Shown: piece by piece, positions 6,651 through 8,969 of the stretch | How positions within the stretch are numbered: the first letter of the stretch is position 1 | Layout: each line of letters begins with the position of its first letter | Assembly (NCBI GenBank): GCA_017353825.1 | Contig: JAFMSC010000142.1 | Location: 1 to 8,969 of the forward strand | DNA from: Hyphomicrobiaceae bacterium | GTDB lineage: Bacteria; Pseudomonadota; Alphaproteobacteria; Rhizobiales; Hyphomicrobiaceae | Direction of reading: 5' to 3' | Length of the DNA stretch: 8,969 bases | Position numbers and translations under genes: made by a program | The notes under the pieces: generated by a model | Databases searched by the model: none | What the model was told of the DNA's origin: nothing | What the model saw: the letters and a program-made list of their open reading frames with translations, nothing else

Positions 6651-7399
6651 CGCTCGATCCGCTCGGTGAGGATGAGGAACAGGATGCTAACCAGGATCAC
6701 GAACCCGATCGCGGCATAGGTGCCCGGCAGGTCGTAGCGTTCGGCAAGCTCGTTGATGACGTGGCCGAGCCCACCGAAGTTGATCATGAATTCCACCCCA
6801 ACGATGTTGATGAGGCAGAAGATGAGCCCGAGCCGGAGCCCGACGAAGATGTTAGGCAGGGCGGCGGGCAGCAGGATCTTCGCGAACATCTGACCCGCCG
6901 TCAGATTGAAGCTCCGGCCGACATTGATGAGCACCCGCCGCGTGCCCCCCAGACCCTCGACGGTCTTGAGTATGGCCGGCGGCAGTCCGGCGATGAGGCC
7001 CATGGCCACGACGGTCGTCGCCGAGCGGCCGAAAAGCACCAGGAACAGCGGATACATGAGTGCAATGGGCGCCGACGCCAGCGCCGCAACCCACGTCTCG
7101 GTGGCGGCTCTGAGCGCGACGAACCGGTGCAGCAAGGTGCCAGTCAGGATGCCGAACACTGCGACCAGCAGCATGGCGTAGAGGCATTCCTTGCAGGTCA
7201 CGACGAAAGGCGCGAGGATATTCTCCTCCACCACGATGCGCGGGAAGCTGGCCAGCACCTCCGAAGGAAGCGGCACGATGTAGCGGTTGAGGAGCCCGAT
7301 CCGCAGCAGCCCCTCGACGGCCGCAGTCGCCGCGGCGATAACAGCGATGCCGAACGCGACCGCCCCCGCGGCTCCCAGCGCACGCTCTCCCGCGGCCAT
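6629..7399 (-). CDS. ABC transporter permease, second subunit
   Basis: The product is 256 residues from ATG 7399-7397. A GTG two codons earlier (7405-7403) overlaps the ATPase stop in a GTGA, but AGGAGG at 7413-7408 lies only 2 nt from that GTG and 8 nt from the ATG, so the ATG is preferred. Membrane segments are at about 9-30, 66-92, 104-124, 126-145, 184-205 and 229-246. The EAA coupling loop is GRSFNLTAGQMFAKILLPAALPNIFVGLRLG (residues 161-191, quoted in part). It shares the VGRSF...AKI.LPA pattern with the next permease, so the two arose from a common ancestor but are clearly diverged. It probably pairs with that subunit and with the ATPase encoded upstream. Confidence 0.92.
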   Translation of the reverse strand: MAAGERALGAAGAVAFGIAVIAAATAAVEGLLRIGLLNRYIVPLPSEVLASFPRIVVEENILAPFVVTCKECLYAMLLVAVFGILTGTLLHRFVALRAATETWVAALASAPIALMYPLFLVLFGRSATTVVAMGLIAGLPPAILKTVEGLGGTRRVLINVGRSFNLTAGQMFAKILLPAALPNIFVGLRLGLIFCLINIVGVEFMINFGGLGHVINELAERYDLPGTYAAIGFVILVSILFLILTERIERCLQPGT

Positions 7400-7401
7400 C
7401 G

Positions 7402-8262
7402 TCACGGCCTCCTGCTGAGGGCGCCGATCTCGCTCTCCGCCATGCCGCGGGTGGCCTCCTCGCGCAGGTCGTTCCAGACCTGGGCCACGTAGCGGCCAAA
7501 CGCCTCGCTGCCGACGATCTCGGACGTGCGCGGGCGCGGCAGATCGATCTCGACTATGCGTTTCACCCGGCCGGGGCGGAATGTCATGACCACGATGCGG
7601 TCGGACAGCTGCACAGCCTCGGTGATATTATGGGTGATGAGCAGCGTGGTCTGCGCCAACTCCTGTTGGATCTGCAGCACCTTGTCGCCCAGGATGAGGC
7701 GCGTCTGCTCGTCGAGCGCCGCGAATGGCTCGTCCATCAGCAGGATGGTCGGCTCGAAGGCGAGCGTGCGGGCAATGGCGACCCGCTGGCGCATGCCACC
7801 GGACAGCTCCGAGGGGTAGCGGTTCTCGAAGCCTGCGAGGCCCACCAGGGAGATGAAGCGGCGGGCCCGCTGGTGGCGTTCGGCTCTTGCGACGCCTGCC
7901 ACCTCCAGCGGGAAGCTGACGTTCTCCAGTACCGTGCGCCAGGGAAACGTCGATTCCTCCTGGAATACCATGCCGATCGACTTGTGCGGCCCGCGCACCT
8001 CCTCGCCGCCGATGCGCACTCGCCCCTGATAGCCGGGCTCAAGGCCGCCGACGATGTTGAACACCGTGGTCTTGCCGCAGCCGGACGGACCGATGACCGA
8101 CAGAAACTCGCCCTTGCGCACACCGAAGGAAACGCCGTCCACGGCCGTCACCGCGCCGTCCGGCGTGTCGAACCGCTTTCCAAGGTCCTCGACGACCAGG
8201 ACCCAATCCGGCGGAGGCGCCATGGCCTGGGCGGGGCGAGCTTCGGTCCCGATCGCGCCCAT
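7402..8262 (-). CDS. ABC transporter ATP-binding protein (NrtD/SsuB/TauB type)
   Basis: The product is 286 residues from ATG 8262-8260, with GGAAG 4 nt before the start. All ATPase motifs are intact: Walker A GPSGCGKT at 58-65, Q-loop Gln101 in VFQEES, signature LSGGMRQR at 153-160, Walker B ILLMDEP at 173-179 with Asp177 and Glu178, D-loop ALD at 182-184, and switch His211 in THNITEA. It should drive uptake through the two permeases encoded just downstream; the permease start is 2 nt past its stop. A later in-frame ATG (residue 14) is an alternative start, since the first 18 residues are not part of the conserved domain. No extra regulatory domain is present. Confidence 0.96.
   Translation of the reverse strand: MGAIGTEARPAQAMAPPPDWVLVVEDLGKRFDTPDGAVTAVDGVSFGVRKGEFLSVIGPSGCGKTTVFNIVGGLEPGYQGRVRIGGEEVRGPHKSIGMVFQEESTFPWRTVLENVSFPLEVAGVARAERHQRARRFISLVGLAGFENRYPSELSGGMRQRVAIARTLAFEPTILLMDEPFAALDEQTRLILGDKVLQIQQELAQTTLLITHNITEAVQLSDRIVVMTFRPGRVKRIVEIDLPRPRTSEIVGSEAFGRYVAQVWNDLREEATRGMAESEIGALSRRP
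7408..7413 (-). promoter_or_regulatory. Shine-Dalgarno site AGGAGG deciding the permease start
   Basis: AGGAGG lies inside the 3' end of the ATPase gene, 8 nt before ATG 7399 and only 2 nt before GTG 7405, and so supports the ATG. Confidence 0.75.
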
Positions 8263-8271
8263 GCCGCTTCC

Positions 8272-8969
8272 TCACTCGCGCGACGAGAGCATGGTCGCCG
8301 TCGTTGCCGGCGCGTAGCCCGGCTCGACGCGCACATCGACGACGGCCACTGCGCCCCCCTCTACCGCGGCGATCGCCTCGGCAAACGCACGGCCCAAGGC
8401 CTCGTGGGTGGCGATCGGGCCTAACGCCTGTGCGCCCTGCGCGCGGGCGAGGGCCGCAAGGTCGATGTCGGGAGCAGCGATGCGCTGGCCGATCCACTTG
8501 TTCTCCACCGGACGCTGGCGCATGCGCGCCACACGCTCCTGGTGCACCTCGTCGTTGAAGAACGACCGGTTGTTGGCGACGACCAGCAGCAGCGGAATCC
8601 GGTAGTGGGCCGCCGTCCAGAGCGCCGTGGCGCCCATCAAGAAGTCGCCGTCCCCGCAGATGGAGACAGGCAGGCGGCCGGAACCTCTGAGGGCCAGCGC
8701 GGCGCCGACGGAGATGCCTGGCCCGCCGCCCACACCGCCCCCGCCGTCGCTGCCGACGTAATCGAGCGGATGGCGGAACGGCCACCAGGCCCCGTTCCAG
8801 GACAGCGGCAGATGCAGAAGCGATACGTCGCGCCCGCCGACCGCCTCGCGCAACGCCCAGGCCAGGTGCTCTACACCCAGCGGACCGGCGGCAGAGGGCG
8901 TGGCGGACACGCCCCCGGTGACAGCCACGCGCGCAATGGCCGGGGTGGGGCGATCGCGCAGGACCTCGG
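8272..8969 (-). CDS. Thiamine diphosphate-dependent enzyme, C-terminal catalytic part (5' end outside window)
   Basis: The frame is open from the right edge (reading EVLRDRPTPAIARVAVTGG) down to TGA 8274-8272, giving about 232 residues. No start is needed inside the window; the GTG at 8928 is internal. This is the C-terminal ThDP-binding (PP) domain of the acetolactate synthase/benzoylformate decarboxylase superfamily. The cofactor motif is GDGDFLMG...VVANN, with 24 residues between GDG and NN, as expected for Mg-ThDP binding. Before it is the Gly-rich GSDGGGGVGGGPGISVGAALAL, and after it NRSFFNDEVHQERVAR. The N-terminal PYR domain with the catalytic Glu must lie to the right. Members decarboxylate 2-oxo acids or join aldehydes, and the substrate here is unknown. 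The ABC ATPase gene starts 9 nt after its stop, so it is part of the same operon. Confidence 0.9.
   Translation of the reverse strand, partial: EVLRDRPTPAIARVAVTGGVSATPSAAGPLGVEHLAWALREAVGGRDVSLLHLPLSWNGAWWPFRHPLDYVGSDGGGGVGGGPGISVGAALALRGSGRLPVSICGDGDFLMGATALWTAAHYRIPLLLVVANNRSFFNDEVHQERVARMRQRPVENKWIGQRIAAPDIDLAALARAQGAQALGPIATHEALGRAFAEAIAAVEGGAVAVVDVRVEPGYAPATTATMLSSRE

Noticed and set aside
6584..7492. Plus-strand ORF (302 codons) opposite the permease
   Set aside because: Low-complexity polar sequence (Asp/Glu/Gln/Arg/His) mirrored from membrane helices on the other strand; not a gene.
7630..8424. Plus-strand ORF (264 codons) opposite the ATPase
   Set aside because: The minus strand carries all ATPase motifs, and this ORF has no recognisable feature.

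Overview
This is a GC-rich window with long, dense ORFs and strong Shine-Dalgarno sites before several starts. It looks like a proteobacterial chromosome. An alphaproteobacterium, probably of the Hyphomicrobiales/Rhodospirillales type, is my best guess from the mix of gene families (a standalone CHASE2 protein with a small FecR-like partner, and a nitrate/sulfonate/taurine-type ABC operon with a ThDP enzyme). The taxon is an inference; no rRNA or tRNA gene is present to anchor it.

Left part (1-1742, + strand): two consecutive genes that are each broken by a frame change. The first is the 3' part of a transcriptional regulator with a helical TPR-like region and two winged-helix domains. The second is a small beta-propeller protein resembling Vgb/glutamine cyclotransferase families. 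In both, convincing homologous-looking sequence continues in a second frame, so they are best read as pseudogenes or as sites of assembly error.

Middle (1817-3481, + strand): an intact membrane-anchored CHASE2 protein without any fused output domain, followed by a short secreted protein that resembles a minimal FecR-like domain. They probably form an envelope sensing pair. From 3482 to 3729 there is no gene; this convergent intergenic region holds a perfect 4 x 12-bp tandem repeat and an imperfect hairpin.

Right part (8969 down to 3730, - strand): one operon, transcribed right to left. It encodes a ThDP-dependent decarboxylase-like enzyme (5' end outside the window), an ABC ATPase, two ABC permeases, an exported substrate-binding protein of the NMT1/SsuA type, and a signal-less protein of the 4,5-dihydroxyphthalate decarboxylase (Pht5)-like family. 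The first five genes are tightly spaced or overlapping. The last is separated by about 130 nt that hold two REP-like inverted repeats sharing the core TCAGACC/GGTCTGA. The likely overall role is import of a small organic acid (possibly aromatic) and its decarboxylation or carboligation; the substrate cannot be read from sequence. The pairing of this importer with two candidate C-C lyases is the most interesting system here.
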